Below, piece by piece: positions 1-8,790 of a stretch of 64,000 nt of DNA. The notes below the pieces were generated by a model. It was not told the origin of the DNA. It did not search any database and saw only the letters and a program-made list of their open reading frames with translations. Every line of letters starts with the position of its first letter. The stretch's first letter is position 1. A program made the translations under genes and the position numbers. Source of the stretch: Lelliottia wanjuensis. GTDB lineage: Bacteria; Pseudomonadota; Gammaproteobacteria; Enterobacterales; Enterobacteriaceae. Location of the stretch: positions 96,051-160,050 of the forward strand of contig NZ_JASSOT010000067.1 of assembly GCF_030238365.1 (NCBI RefSeq). Reading direction: 5' to 3'.

Positions 1-1
1 T

Positions 2-520
2 CCGGGTATCGTGCGCAGAACGCTGTTTCTGTGGGCGGAGCTGATTCGCGGTATCCCGCTGATCTTCGTGATTTTCTGGATGTGGTATTTGCTGCCGCTG
101 CTGACGGGCGGCGATCTGCCCGGCGCGTTGACCGTCACGCTGGCGCTGGCGTGGTTTACCGCGGCGGCGGTGATGCACTCGGTGCTGGCCGGGCTTCGGG
201 CGTTGCCCGGCGGGCAATACGAAGCGGCGCTAACCCAGGGGTTTGGCACGCAGCAGACGCTGTGGCTGATCCTGCTCCCGCAGGTGTTACGTAATATTCT
301 GCCGTCTCTGCTGGGGATTTTTATCAGCCTGCTGAAAGATACGTCGCTGGCCTTTATTGTCAACGTGCCGGAGCTGACGACCGTCGCCGGACAGGTGAAC
401 AACCGGGTGCAGATTTACCCGGCGGCCATTTTTATCTTTACCGGCGTGGTCTATTACCTGCTCTGCTGTGGTCTTGAGCAGGTCGCGAAACGCTGGCGAT
501 TTACCCCGCCAGCGCTTTAA
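2..520 (+). CDS. Polar amino-acid ABC transporter permease, 3' part (HisM/GltK type)
   Basis: This is the C-terminal part of an inner-membrane permease that imports a polar amino acid with an ATPase and a periplasmic binding protein lying off the window. The frame is open from base 2, so the true start is upstream. Several hydrophobic segments are visible. The EAA cytoplasmic loop that contacts the ATPase is clear (EAALTQGFGTQQTLWLILLP, about residues 71-90 of the visible part). The stop codon lies inside an 80-bp repeat that is also the 3' end of fumD on the other strand, so the two genes originally overlapped tail to tail. The substrate cannot be told from this fragment. Confidence 0.85.
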   Translation, partial: PGIVRRTLFLWAELIRGIPLIFVIFWMWYLLPLLTGGDLPGALTVTLALAWFTAAAVMHSVLAGLRALPGGQYEAALTQGFGTQQTLWLILLPQVLRNILPSLLGIFISLLKDTSLAFIVNVPELTTVAGQVNNRVQIYPAAIFIFTGVVYYLLCCGLEQVAKRWRFTPPAL

Positions 521-582
521 CCACCGTTTCCATCGCTTCTGTCGTCAATTCGCTGCGTTTCACGCGCTGGTTCGCCAGCGCG
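503..582. repeat. 80-bp direct repeat, left copy (fumD 3' end)
   Basis: This matches 2831-2910 at 79 of 80 positions, with C at 525 against T at 2853. It contains the last codons of the permease on the plus strand and the last codons of fumD on the minus strand. It is the left boundary of the 2.3-kb insertion and probably an attachment-site-like duplication. It is far longer than a usual transposase target duplication. Confidence 0.9.
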
Positions 583-850
583 ATCTTTTGATATGCAACT
601 ATTGCGGGTCGAAACTTGCAACGCGACACCTTACAGGTTGCCAATCGGTATTTCCGCTCTAATACACATTGCGCTATGTTCGAGACACAAACTAATTTGG
701 TACAAAAAGCCGTAACATCACCCATTTTTGCATGGCCAACTCTCCACCGTTGCGCCAGGACTGGCCCCCCCCCCAACTCTCGGCTAGGAAAATACTAAAC
801 TCGCCAGAGGATATGTAGAATCTACAATTGACTGGTTCGTACAATAAACC

Positions 851-2746
851 TCATTCAGCTTCGTCAATCCCAGGGGCAATATGATCCTCCCAGGCATCAG
901 CTAACGGCCAACATACTAATCGATAGATCACCCAACAGGCATATATCGCGGCAGCACTAAAACAACCTTGAGTTGACAGTTTTCCATGAGCTATTTCATG
1001 ACGTAAAGAAGGTCCTGGTTTGTAATTGAATAATAGATCAATCGTGTTAACTAACTCTTTGCCAAACACACTCTCAAGTTCTGGTCGTAAATTCTCAAGC
1101 ATACCTGATAAGGAACGGTCTTCCTGAAGAAGATCGTTATCCATTTTAGATGTTTCGCGGTTTAAATTTAGCATGTAAAAGCGAATTGAATTCTCTAACT
1201 GTGGAATCAGGAGATAAGCCGATGTGGCATAATCACCTTGAAACAGTCGAGAAAAACCCAATGCAAAAATATGATGATGGGAATTTGGCACAAAAGGACT
1301 TAGTGCCACTATATTTTCAAAGTGTCTTTCTTCAATCGAAAACCTGGTTGATAGCGAATAACGAACTGGAAGGATGAAACAATAAAAAAGTCTTTGATAG
1401 AAGATATCAAGTGTTTTTATAGCTTCAGCCTTATACCATTCTTCGGAGGGAGTTTCATTAAACTGCGCTGATGGCGTTTTTGCATATACCTTCCCTTCAT
1501 TGTCAGTATAAACTGAACTCATTAGATTACTGAAAAGACTCTCTTTACGTTTGAAATCAGCCTTGGCACGGAGTATCTCTTCCGGAATGATAAAATCTTC
1601 AACGGCGAATTGGAGTAGACACTCTGAAAGAGAAAGTTGCGCATATATTTCCTGAATCTCTTTTTCTTCTTTCTCTGTATTTATTGGTGTTCTAAATGTT
1701 GAAATTTCATCCAGGGACTCTAATTGCAAAAACCGCTGTTCTTCGAATAGCTTTGCAATTCGCTCTTTTCGGCCTCCTATTGCGCGAAGTTCACTTATCG
1801 CTACTGAGACCCAATATGCTTTCGCAGATGCCTGACAGACTGAGTCCCTCATTCTTAATGTTTGAGCGACAACATTATCTAAACATAATTTCCTGGATTC
1901 ATTATCACCTGTCTTTTCAAACGCAGTGGCTGCTAAATGCCATACTTTCTTTACTGCCTCGGGATAACTATCCTGTTCTGCCGTACTCGCTATAACTTTG
2001 GCCTCAGTAGCTATAACCGCCCATTCTAATAGATTTTTGTTGCAACCAAGACGAGTAACCCTCTCATATATAACATAGTGTTTTGCATCAATAGCGCGTT
2101 TGCGAACACTTTCAAATGCCTTTCTCAATCCTGTCGGAACATTACCTTTCTTTTGTGTAAGTGCCGAGATCTGCATTGCTCTATTAAATATTGCCTCAAT
2201 ATGGCTGAGTTTTATATTATTATCTTCCCCGTTCAACTCACCACTTTCAACTTTCGCAATAATATCTGCATAAGCCTCAATTGCTATTTCAGCTGCTTCT
2301 TTTCTCTTTTTATTGTTATACCATATTACATCAGCAATTCTTGCACGGAGTGGTAAATTGTTTATTTTTGAAACTATTGCAAAAAGAATTTCATTTTGTT
2401 CACCACGAAAATCACTCGGTATGTATGTACGACCAGTCGGGCCTTCCCATGATGGCCCCCATGGTTGGGCTGGATCATCAGTTCTTAAATGAAAGCTGCA
2501 TATGGCTTTCATCAATTCATAAACACGTTTGTTTGCGTCACTCTCTGTATCTTTTTCGGCTAGCGCAGATAATTCACGCGCCAGTATTCTGCAAGAAAAA
2601 TCAGTATTGCCAGATAACATGCTGTCTAAATTAAAAGTGGAAAAATCTTGCTCCGTCGCCAGAACAATTGGCGTTACAACCGCAGGTTGCTCTTCACTTT
2701 GTCCATTGTTCTCATTATCTTCCATGACTTGTCCTTTGTTCATCAT
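851..2746 (-). CDS. DUF4209-like protein with C-terminal HEPN RNase motif, candidate defence gene
   Basis: A 631-residue soluble protein with no signal peptide or membrane segment. The C-terminal region carries R-H-E-I-A-H-G-K (about residues 582-589), which fits the R-x4-6-H active-site motif of HEPN ribonucleases. The long helical region before it resembles DUF4209 proteins from memory. HEPN domains are common in RNA-cutting toxins and antiphage systems, so a role in defence or abortive infection is a reasonable inference but not shown. It is the only gene of the 2.3-kb insertion. An internal ATG at 2725, preceded by AAAGGA, is an alternative start that would give 624 residues. Codon use is AT-rich, unlike its neighbours. 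Confidence 0.7.
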   Translation of the reverse strand: MMNKGQVMEDNENNGQSEEQPAVVTPIVLATEQDFSTFNLDSMLSGNTDFSCRILARELSALAEKDTESDANKRVYELMKAICSFHLRTDDPAQPWGPSWEGPTGRTYIPSDFRGEQNEILFAIVSKINNLPLRARIADVIWYNNKKRKEAAEIAIEAYADIIAKVESGELNGEDNNIKLSHIEAIFNRAMQISALTQKKGNVPTGLRKAFESVRKRAIDAKHYVIYERVTRLGCNKNLLEWAVIATEAKVIASTAEQDSYPEAVKKVWHLAATAFEKTGDNESRKLCLDNVVAQTLRMRDSVCQASAKAYWVSVAISELRAIGGRKERIAKLFEEQRFLQLESLDEISTFRTPINTEKEEKEIQEIYAQLSLSECLLQFAVEDFIIPEEILRAKADFKRKESLFSNLMSSVYTDNEGKVYAKTPSAQFNETPSEEWYKAEAIKTLDIFYQRLFYCFILPVRYSLSTRFSIEERHFENIVALSPFVPNSHHHIFALGFSRLFQGDYATSAYLLIPQLENSIRFYMLNLNRETSKMDNDLLQEDRSLSGMLENLRPELESVFGKELVNTIDLLFNYKPGPSLRHEIAHGKLSTQGCFSAAAIYACWVIYRLVCWPLADAWEDHIAPGIDEAE

Positions 2747-2828
2747 CGGAAAATCCTGCGGTTAATTATGTACCGCAGGCATTCTTATTGCGAAGAAGTA
2801 CTGTCGGATAAAACTGTAAACTAGTGCT

Positions 2829-3038
2829 TCACCCCGCCAGCGCTTTAACCACTGTTTCCATCGCTTCTGTCGTCAATTCGCTGCGTTTCACGCGCTGGTT
2901 CGCCAGCGCGGTACGCAGTACGCCCGCAATGACGATATGCTTCGGCTCCTGGCCTAAATCCCGCATCTCAAGAACGACCTTTCCGACTACCCGGCACATT
3001 TCCTGATAAAGCGCGTCGTCTTTAGTCACATTGCCCAT
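2829..3038 (-). CDS. fumD: FumD (YdhZ) small fumarase-like protein
   Basis: A 69-residue protein closely matching E. coli FumD/YdhZ, including the segment VVGKVVLEMRDLGQEPKHIV. E. coli FumD is reported to have fumarase activity. It lies near pykF in E. coli too, which supports orthology, although here the met/transsulfuration block separates them. I chose the start at the third internal Met (MGNVTKDD), which gives the E. coli length. The last 27 codons lie in the direct repeat, so the insertion left the gene intact. Confidence 0.88.
   Translation of the reverse strand: MGNVTKDDALYQEMCRVVGKVVLEMRDLGQEPKHIVIAGVLRTALANQRVKRSELTTEAMETVVKALAG
2831..2910. repeat. 80-bp direct repeat, right copy (inside fumD)
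   Basis: Right boundary of the insertion, and the copy that belongs to the complete fumD gene. One base differs from the left copy at 503-582. After position 2910 the sequence continues into the rest of fumD, while the left copy runs into unrelated AT-rich DNA. Confidence 0.9.
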
Positions 3039-3099
3039 TGCTATCACTCCATTGCTGTAAAGGAGCAGCTTAAATGATTAACAGAATGGATACAAAAAA

Positions 3100-3156
3100 G
3101 GGTGAAGGGAAACCGCGGTTTCCCTTCACCCTAACCCTCTCCCAAAGGGAGAGGGG
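3100..3156 (-). terminator. Terminator hairpins after the metNIQ-type operon
   Basis: A perfect inverted repeat (3100-3131, arms GGGTGAAGGGAAACC and its complement) is followed on the minus strand by a T-run at 3099-3094. A second GC-rich hairpin (CCCTCTCC...GGAGAGGG) lies at about 3135-3156, next to the metQ stop. It should end the minus-strand importer transcript before fumD. Confidence 0.75.
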
Positions 3157-3167
3157 ACCGACCGTGC

Positions 3168-3980
3168 TTAGTTATTGACTGGGATGACTGCGCCTTTATA
3201 TTTGGTGCGGATCCAGTCCTGAATCTCTTTGGAGTGCAGCACGTCCACCAGCGCGACGATATCTTTCTTCTTCTCGTCACCGCGATGTACGGTGATGATG
3301 TTCGCGTATGGGTTGTTCTCACCGCTCTCTACCGCGATTGGGTCATGAACCGGGTCGAGGCCCGCGTCGATGGCGTAGTTGGCGTTGATCACTACCGCCG
3401 CGCCTTCATCATTGTTATACATCTGCGGCAGCAGAGAAGCTTCGACGTTCGGGGTGAACTGCAGTTTTTTCGGGTTTTCCACGATGTCGCTGATGCGCGC
3501 AGTCACTTTGTCGATGCCTGGCTTGAGCTTAATCACGCCCTCTTTCTCGAAGATAGAGAGAATACGGCCTTCTTCAGACACCGCATCACGCATGATGATT
3601 TTGCCGCCTTCCGGCAGATCTTTCAGGGATTTGTATTTTTTGGAGTAGATGCCAATTGGCTCGATGTGGATCGCCCCGGCACTGACGAAATCGTAATCTT
3701 TGTCGCCCGCATGATCTTTCAGCACGCTGTTCAGATACGGAATGTGCTGGAAGTAGTTCGCGTCGATGTCACGGCCCGCCAACGCGGTGTTAGGCAGGAT
3801 GTAGTCCTGGAAGGGTTTGATCTCCAGATCGATACCCTGTTTCGCCAGAATCGGTTTCGCCTGCTCCAGAATTTCAGCGTGCGGGGTGTTGGATGCGCCA
3901 ACGGTCAGCGTATCCGCCCAGGAGGCAAAGCTCAGGGCGCTCAGGGTTGCGGCGGCAATCAGTGTCAGTGTCTTTTTCAT
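3168..3980 (-). CDS. MetQ/NlpA-family methionine-type binding protein, soluble periplasmic
   Basis: Substrate-binding component of a D/L-methionine-type importer, 270 residues. The NlpA-family fold is recognisable (TPHAEILEQ, NANYAIDAGLDP). The N-terminus is a signal peptide (MKKTLTLIAAATLSALSFASWA) with an AxA-type cleavage site. There is no lipobox cysteine, so unlike E. coli MetQ it is predicted to be soluble in the periplasm. It is the last gene of a minus-strand metN-metI-metQ-like operon divergent from the reverse transsulfuration genes, which suggests methionine or a related sulfur amino acid as substrate. It is a paralogue of MetQ, and the exact ligand is unknown. Confidence 0.85.
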   Translation of the reverse strand: MKKTLTLIAAATLSALSFASWADTLTVGASNTPHAEILEQAKPILAKQGIDLEIKPFQDYILPNTALAGRDIDANYFQHIPYLNSVLKDHAGDKDYDFVSAGAIHIEPIGIYSKKYKSLKDLPEGGKIIMRDAVSEEGRILSIFEKEGVIKLKPGIDKVTARISDIVENPKKLQFTPNVEASLLPQMYNNDEGAAVVINANYAIDAGLDPVHDPIAVESGENNPYANIITVHRGDEKKKDIVALVDVLHSKEIQDWIRTKYKGAVIPVNN

Positions 3981-4008
3981 GATGTGTGTTCCTGTGAATT
4001 AATTGTTT

Positions 4009-4677
4009 TTAGCGTTTATCTAACAGTGAAGTAATGACGTCGCCGCAGAACTGGATAATGAAAACGATGATCAAAATGGTCACCGTTGCCACCAGCGTGA
4101 CATCACCGTGGTTGCGCTGGAATCCTTCCAGATAAGCCAGATTTCCCAAACCTCCTGCCCCAATCACCCCCGCCATGGCGCTGTAGCTCACCAGGGCAAT
4201 CAGCGTGACCGTGATGCCTGATACCAGGGCGGGTGAGGATTCCGGCAGTAAAACCCGAAAAATTAAGGTGCTCAGGCGAGCGCCCATCGAACGCGTCGCC
4301 TCGATCACCCCTTTGTCTACTTCGCGCAGGGCGATCTCCACCAGACGCGCATAGAACGGAGCGGCACCGACAATCAGCGCCGGGAGCGCGGCGTTAGCGC
4401 CCAGAATCGTCCCGACGATGGTCTTAGTGAATGGGATCAGTAAGACAATCAGGATGATGAACGGAATCGAACGGAAGACGTTCACCACGATTGAAATCAC
4501 GCTGTAGACCGTGCGGTTATGGAACAGCCCGCCGCGCGCGGTCAGAAACAGCGCCAGGCCCAAGACAATCCCTAAGGCAAAGGTCGCGACGCCGGAAATC
4601 GCCGTCATGTAGAGCGTCTCCAGGGTGGCGGCCCACAGCTGGTCCCATTTCAGATGCGGAAAAAGAGTTTCAGGCAT
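4009..4677 (-). CDS. MetI-type ABC transporter permease
   Basis: A 222-residue inner-membrane permease with five hydrophobic segments and the MetI-family EAA loop (about residues 135-155, EATRSMGARLSTLIFRVLLP). It should pair as a homodimer with the MetN-like ATPase encoded just upstream, whose end it overlaps by 8 bp. The binding-protein gene follows after 28 bp. The order N-I-Q and the family match E. coli metNIQ, but the locus is not the usual met locus, so this is a second methionine-type importer. Confidence 0.88.
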   Translation of the reverse strand: MPETLFPHLKWDQLWAATLETLYMTAISGVATFALGIVLGLALFLTARGGLFHNRTVYSVISIVVNVFRSIPFIILIVLLIPFTKTIVGTILGANAALPALIVGAAPFYARLVEIALREVDKGVIEATRSMGARLSTLIFRVLLPESSPALVSGITVTLIALVSYSAMAGVIGAGGLGNLAYLEGFQRNHGDVTLVATVTILIIVFIIQFCGDVITSLLDKR

Positions 4678-5692
4678 GTTTAATCACCTCGCCTTCAATA
4701 TCGCTGTGCTTCAGGTCGGCGAGTATATTGTTCAGTTGTTCTTCGGATGCCACCACGTGCAGCCAGAGCTGGCCGAAAACGCCGTGTGCGGTTTGCGTCA
4801 TTTTGCCGTGCAGAATGTTGAACGGCAGGCCGTAGCGCAGGGTCAATTCCCCGACGACGGGCTTGTGGGTGCTGTGTCCGGTAAAGGTCAGGCGGATCAC
4901 CGTCCCTTCCAGCTCGTTCGCCAGCTCCGGATTGAAAGCTTCTTCCTCGGCGTACTGGCTCACCTGGCGCACAAACTGCTGAGTGATCGGTTTTTGCGGA
5001 TGGGTGAAGACGCTCAGGACGTCCCCCTCCTCCACCACTTTGCCGTTTTCCATGACCGCCACGCGGTCGCAGATTTTGCGCACCACGTGCATCTCGTGGG
5101 TGATCAGCACGATGGTGAGATTGAAACGACGGTTAATGTCGAGCAGCAGATCGAGGATCTGATCCGTCGTTTGCGGGTCGAGCGCGGACGTGGCTTCGTC
5201 GCACAGCAGCACATCGGGATTATTCGCCAGCGCACGAGCGATGCCGACGCGCTGTTTCTGCCCGCCGCTGAGCTGTGACGGATAGGCATTTTCGCGGCCT
5301 TTCAGCCCCACCAGATCCACCAGCTCGGCGACGCGCGTTTTGATTTTGGCTTTGGGAACGCCCGCGATTTGCATCGAGAAGGCGATGTTTTCTGTCACCG
5401 TGCGCGACCACAGCAGGTTGAAGTGCTGGAACACCATGCTGATCTTCAGACGCGCCTGACGCAGCTCTTCCCCTTTCGCCGAGGAGATCTCCTGACCGCT
5501 GATGGTTACGCTGCCTGACGTCGGCTTTTCCAGCCCGTTCAGCAGACGGATCAGCGTACTTTTTCCGGCACCGCTGTAGCCGATAATCCCGTAAATCTGC
5601 CCCTGCTCAACCGTCAAATTGACGTCATCCACGGCGGTAAGCGCCACTTTTCCGTTGTCAAAAACCTTCGAAATATTCCTCAGAACTATCAT
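4670..5692 (-). CDS. MetN-type ABC transporter ATPase
   Basis: A 340-residue ATPase energising the adjacent permease. Walker A (GYSGAGKST, about residues 38-46), the ABC signature (LSGGQKQR), Walker B (LLCDEAT) and the H-loop (ITHEMH) are all present. The C-terminal 90 residues form the NIL/ACT-like domain that in E. coli MetN binds methionine and inhibits transport, so feedback control is likely. It is the first gene of the minus-strand operon. The 398-bp region upstream is shared with the divergent cystathionine beta-synthase gene. Confidence 0.88.
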   Translation of the reverse strand: MIVLRNISKVFDNGKVALTAVDDVNLTVEQGQIYGIIGYSGAGKSTLIRLLNGLEKPTSGSVTISGQEISSAKGEELRQARLKISMVFQHFNLLWSRTVTENIAFSMQIAGVPKAKIKTRVAELVDLVGLKGRENAYPSQLSGGQKQRVGIARALANNPDVLLCDEATSALDPQTTDQILDLLLDINRRFNLTIVLITHEMHVVRKICDRVAVMENGKVVEEGDVLSVFTHPQKPITQQFVRQVSQYAEEEAFNPELANELEGTVIRLTFTGHSTHKPVVGELTLRYGLPFNILHGKMTQTAHGVFGQLWLHVVASEEQLNNILADLKHSDIEGEVIKHA

Positions 5693-6090
5693 TCTTTTTC
5701 TTATCCGTTACGCATATAGCGGTTTAGCAGTATGGATGTCCAAACGATAGTAATCAGAGGTTATGAGGTTTTAAATGAACAAAATCGCATGTCTTATAAC
5801 TCTGAGGAATATGTGGCGTGGCGACTGGGCGCAGAACGAATAGCTTATTTTCAGCAATGATTATCTGTGGAATGGATATGAGACAGCGCCTCAGGCTCGA
5901 AAACGGTCATTTTTCCCGCATTTTGTCCTTATATAGCCATCCTCACATCTGGAGCACTTTACGGCTTGCTATCTTGACTGCCAAATCAGGCATTTATATT
6001 ACTTTCCGTTCTAATAGGCAGTGAAAGGTTCTTTCTTGAGAAATTTTCATGGTCCTATCATCCAGCCATGTCCCTGTTAAGGAAAAGACC
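5693..6090. promoter_or_regulatory. Divergent control region between the importer and transsulfuration genes
   Basis: A 398-bp region with no convincing gene. It must hold the promoters of both operons. Only weak, partial matches to MetJ boxes (AGACGTCT) are visible around 5731-5750, not enough to call a site. The ribosome binding site TTAAGGAAAAGACC sits just before the ATG at 6091. Confidence 0.45.
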
Positions 6091-7461
6091 ATGGCGATTT
6101 ATCACTCTGTCACCGAACTGATTGGCCGCACGCCGCTGATCCAGCTGCACAAGCTGGATACCGGCCTGTGTTCGCTGTTTTTGAAACTCGAGAACCAGAA
6201 TCCGGGCGGATCCATTAAGGACCGCGTGGCTCTGTCGATGGTTAACGAGGCCGAACGCAAAGGGCTGCTCGCGCCGGGCGGCACCATCATTGAAGCCACG
6301 GCGGGCAACACCGGGCTGGGGCTGGCGCTGATTGCGGCGCAGAAAGGCTACGCGCTGGTGCTGGTGGTGCCGGACAAAATGAGCCGCGAGAAGATTTTCC
6401 ACCTGCGCGCGCTGGGCGCTCAGGTGGTGCTCACCCGCTCTGACGTCAACAAGGGCCATCCGGCCTATTACCAGGATTATGCGCAGCGTCTGGCGCAGGA
6501 GATTCCGGGCAGTTTCTATATTGACCAGTTCAATAACGAGGCTAATCCGCTGGCGCACAGCACCTCCACCGCGCCGGAGCTGTTTGAACAGCTGGAAGGA
6601 AAAATCGACGCTATCGTCGTCGGCGTCGGGTCCGGCGGTACGCTCGGTGGGCTGCAGGCGTGGTTTGCGCAGCATTCGCCGCACACGGAGTTTGTGCTGG
6701 CCGACCCGGCGGGGTCAGTGCTGGCAGATCAGGTGGAGTCGGGCCGTCATCATGACGCCGGTTCGTGGCTGGTCGAAGGCATCGGCGAGGATTTCATTCC
6801 GCCGCTGGCGCACATCGAGGGGGTACAGCAGGCGTATCGCGTGACTGACCGTGAAGCCTTCACCACCGCCCGCGATCTGCTGAAAACCGAAGGCATTCTG
6901 GCGGGCTCTTCCAGCGGCACGTTGCTGGCGGCAGCGCTGCGCTACTGTCAGGCGCAAACCACGCCCAAACGGGTGGTGACCTTTGCCTGCGACAGCGGGA
7001 ACAAATATCTGTCGAAAATGTTCAACGACGACTGGATGCGCCAGCAGGGGCTGATCTCCCGCCCGCCAACTGGCGATCTCTCAGACTATATCGCCCTGCG
7101 GCACGACGAAGGCGCCACCGTCACCGCCGCGCCGGATGACACCCTCGCGACCGTACTGGCGCGCATGCGCCTGTACGACATCTCCCAGCTGCCGGTGTTA
7201 GAGAATGGTCAGGTGGTGGGCATTGTCGACGAGTGGGATCTGGTCAGCCATATCGCGGGGGACGGCGAGCGTTTCGCCCTACCCGTGACCGAGGCAATGA
7301 CCCGCCACGTGGAAGTGCTCGACAAACACGCCTCTGAGAGCGCACTGAAACCGATCTTTGACCGCGGTCTGGTGGCGGTCATTAACGACCGCGATCGCTT
7401 TCTCGGCCTGATTACGCGCAGCGACGTCCTCACCGTCTGGCGCAACCGTCTTCAACAATAA
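6091..7461 (+). CDS. mtcB: Cystathionine beta-synthase with C-terminal CBS domains
   Basis: A pyridoxal-phosphate enzyme that joins serine and homocysteine into cystathionine, the first step of reverse transsulfuration. The N-terminal 330 residues are the OASS/CBS fold, with the PLP lysine in NPGGSIKDRVAL and the substrate loop EATAGNTG. The C-terminal 120 residues are a CBS-domain pair (VLARMRLYDISQLPVLENG, VINDRDRFLGLITRSDV). I chose the ATG preceded by AAGGA, giving 456 residues. It is followed after 12 bp by cystathionine gamma-lyase. The pair matches the Klebsiella mtcBC genes as I remember them; the symbol rests on that. Confidence 0.82.
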   Translation: MAIYHSVTELIGRTPLIQLHKLDTGLCSLFLKLENQNPGGSIKDRVALSMVNEAERKGLLAPGGTIIEATAGNTGLGLALIAAQKGYALVLVVPDKMSREKIFHLRALGAQVVLTRSDVNKGHPAYYQDYAQRLAQEIPGSFYIDQFNNEANPLAHSTSTAPELFEQLEGKIDAIVVGVGSGGTLGGLQAWFAQHSPHTEFVLADPAGSVLADQVESGRHHDAGSWLVEGIGEDFIPPLAHIEGVQQAYRVTDREAFTTARDLLKTEGILAGSSSGTLLAAALRYCQAQTTPKRVVTFACDSGNKYLSKMFNDDWMRQQGLISRPPTGDLSDYIALRHDEGATVTAAPDDTLATVLARMRLYDISQLPVLENGQVVGIVDEWDLVSHIAGDGERFALPVTEAMTRHVEVLDKHASESALKPIFDRGLVAVINDRDRFLGLITRSDVLTVWRNRLQQ

Positions 7462-7473
7462 GGAACAATAACG

Positions 7474-8619
7474 ATGAAAACCCTGGCAACTCTGAGCGTC
7501 CACAGCGGCGAATTTAACGATCAGCACGGGGCGGTGATGCCGCCGATTTACGCCACCTCGACGTTTGCGCAACCCTCTCCCGGGGAACATACGGGCTATG
7601 AATATTCCCGCAGCGGCAACCCGACGCGCCATGCCCTGGAAACGGCAATTGCTGAACTCGAGAGCGGCACGCGCGGATATGCGTTTGCATCCGGTCTGGC
7701 GGCGATCTCCACCGTGCTGGAGCTACTGGATAAAGACAGCCATATCGTCGCCATTGACGATGTGTACGGCGGGACCTATCGCCTGATCGAAAACGTGCGC
7801 AAACGCAGCACCGGCTTGCAGGTGAGCTGGGTGAAACCAGGGGATTTGGCGGCGCTGGAGGCGGCGATTCGTCCTGACACCAAAATGATCTGGGTGGAAA
7901 CCCCGACCAACCCGCTGCTGAAACTGGCCGACCTCGCGGGGATCGCGGAGATTGCGCGCCGCCACAACATCATCAGCGTGGCGGATAATACCTTTGCCTC
8001 GCCGGTGATCCATCGTCCGCTGGAGTTTGGTTTTGATATCGTCGTCCACTCTGCGACCAAATATCTCAACGGCCATTCTGACGTGGTGGCAGGTCTGGCG
8101 GTGGTCGGCGATAACCGCGAACTGGCCGAGCAGCTGGGCTATCTGCAAAACGCCGTCGGCGGTGTGCTCGACCCGTTCAGCAGTTTCCTGACGCTGCGCG
8201 GCATTCGCACCCTCGCCCTGCGAGTCGAAAAACACAGCGCCAACGCGCTGGCGATTGCGCAATGGCTGGAGCAGCACCCGCAAGTCGAAAAAGTGTGGTT
8301 CCCGTGGCTGGAATCTCACCCGCATTACCAGCTGGCGCGCGAGCAGATGGCGCTCCCGGGCGGGATGATCTCCGTGGTCGTGAAAGGTGATGCGCAACAG
8401 GCCACTGCGATAATCCGCAAGCTGAAACTGTTTACCCTGGCTGAGAGTCTGGGCGGCGTTGAAAGCCTGGTCAGTCAGCCCTACAGCATGACCCACGCGT
8501 CGATTCCGCTGGAGCAGCGTTTAGCCAACGGCATCGTGCCGCAGCTGATTCGCCTGTCCGTCGGGATTGAAGATGCGAACGATCTGATCGCTGACCTTGA
8601 ACAAGCGCTGAAAAATTAA
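7474..8619 (+). CDS. mtcC: Cystathionine gamma-lyase
   Basis: A 381-residue PLP enzyme of the Cys/Met metabolism family that cleaves cystathionine to cysteine, 2-oxobutyrate and ammonia. The PLP lysine lies in the motif HSATKYLNGHSDVVAG, and the tyrosine motif EYSRSGNPTR is present. MetB, MetC and gamma-lyases look alike. I call it a gamma-lyase because it sits directly behind a cystathionine beta-synthase, which makes the pair a methionine-to-cysteine route. A typical ribosome binding site (AAGGAAC) precedes the ATG. The gene ends just before a strong inverted repeat. Confidence 0.82.
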   Translation: MKTLATLSVHSGEFNDQHGAVMPPIYATSTFAQPSPGEHTGYEYSRSGNPTRHALETAIAELESGTRGYAFASGLAAISTVLELLDKDSHIVAIDDVYGGTYRLIENVRKRSTGLQVSWVKPGDLAALEAAIRPDTKMIWVETPTNPLLKLADLAGIAEIARRHNIISVADNTFASPVIHRPLEFGFDIVVHSATKYLNGHSDVVAGLAVVGDNRELAEQLGYLQNAVGGVLDPFSSFLTLRGIRTLALRVEKHSANALAIAQWLEQHPQVEKVWFPWLESHPHYQLAREQMALPGGMISVVVKGDAQQATAIIRKLKLFTLAESLGGVESLVSQPYSMTHASIPLEQRLANGIVPQLIRLSVGIEDANDLIADLEQALKN

Positions 8620-8624
8620 TCACA

Positions 8625-8651
8625 TTGCGGCAGACATCGCGTCTGCCGCAA
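8625..8651 (+). terminator. Perfect hairpin after cystathionine gamma-lyase
   Basis: TTGCGGCAGAC and its exact complement are separated by five bases, 5 bp after the stop codon. No U-run follows, so termination may be weak or Rho-assisted, or the hairpin may stabilise the mRNA end. Confidence 0.55.
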
Positions 8652-8754
8652 CAAGATGCTGTTTAGCCTTAACGCCTTGATAACAATCTTTGTGAATCTG
8701 CACAGAATGGTTTTGAAACACCGTTTCCATTTTCCTTTTATCTGAAAATCAGCG

Positions 8755-8790
8755 TATAATACGCGCCTAATCCCTGGGTGAATGGTTTCA
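8755..8790 (+). promoter_or_regulatory. pykF promoter -10 and Cra (FruR) operator
   Basis: A consensus -10 TATAAT lies at 8755-8760. About 19 bp downstream is TGAATGGTTTCA (8779-8790), which matches the Cra half-palindrome pattern TGAAnCGnTTCA with one change. In E. coli Cra represses pykF from a site just after the transcription start, the same geometry as here. A 206-base leader follows before the pykF start codon, in which I see no gene. Confidence 0.75.

Larger units (their letters stand above)
503..2910. mobile_element. 2.3-kb insertion between permease and fumD carrying one HEPN/DUF4209 gene
   Basis: Removing one repeat copy and everything between (about 2328 bp) restores the permease-fumD tail-to-tail arrangement, so this is a discrete insertion. 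It is visibly more AT-rich than the genes around it. It holds one long gene and about 270 bp at the left end (583-850) without a convincing gene, including a run of ten C at 765-774. There is no integrase, transposase or terminal inverted repeat. It may have moved with help in trans, or be the remnant of a larger integrative element. The mechanism is inferred. Confidence 0.75.

Noticed and set aside
501..776. Minus-strand frame ending in the fumD tail
   Set aside because: Only its last 27 codons (the direct repeat) are fumD; the rest is unrelated insertion DNA, so it is not a second fumD.
5725..5755. MetJ operator before the importer operon
   Set aside because: Only partial matches to AGACGTCT (about 5 of 8 and 4 of 8).
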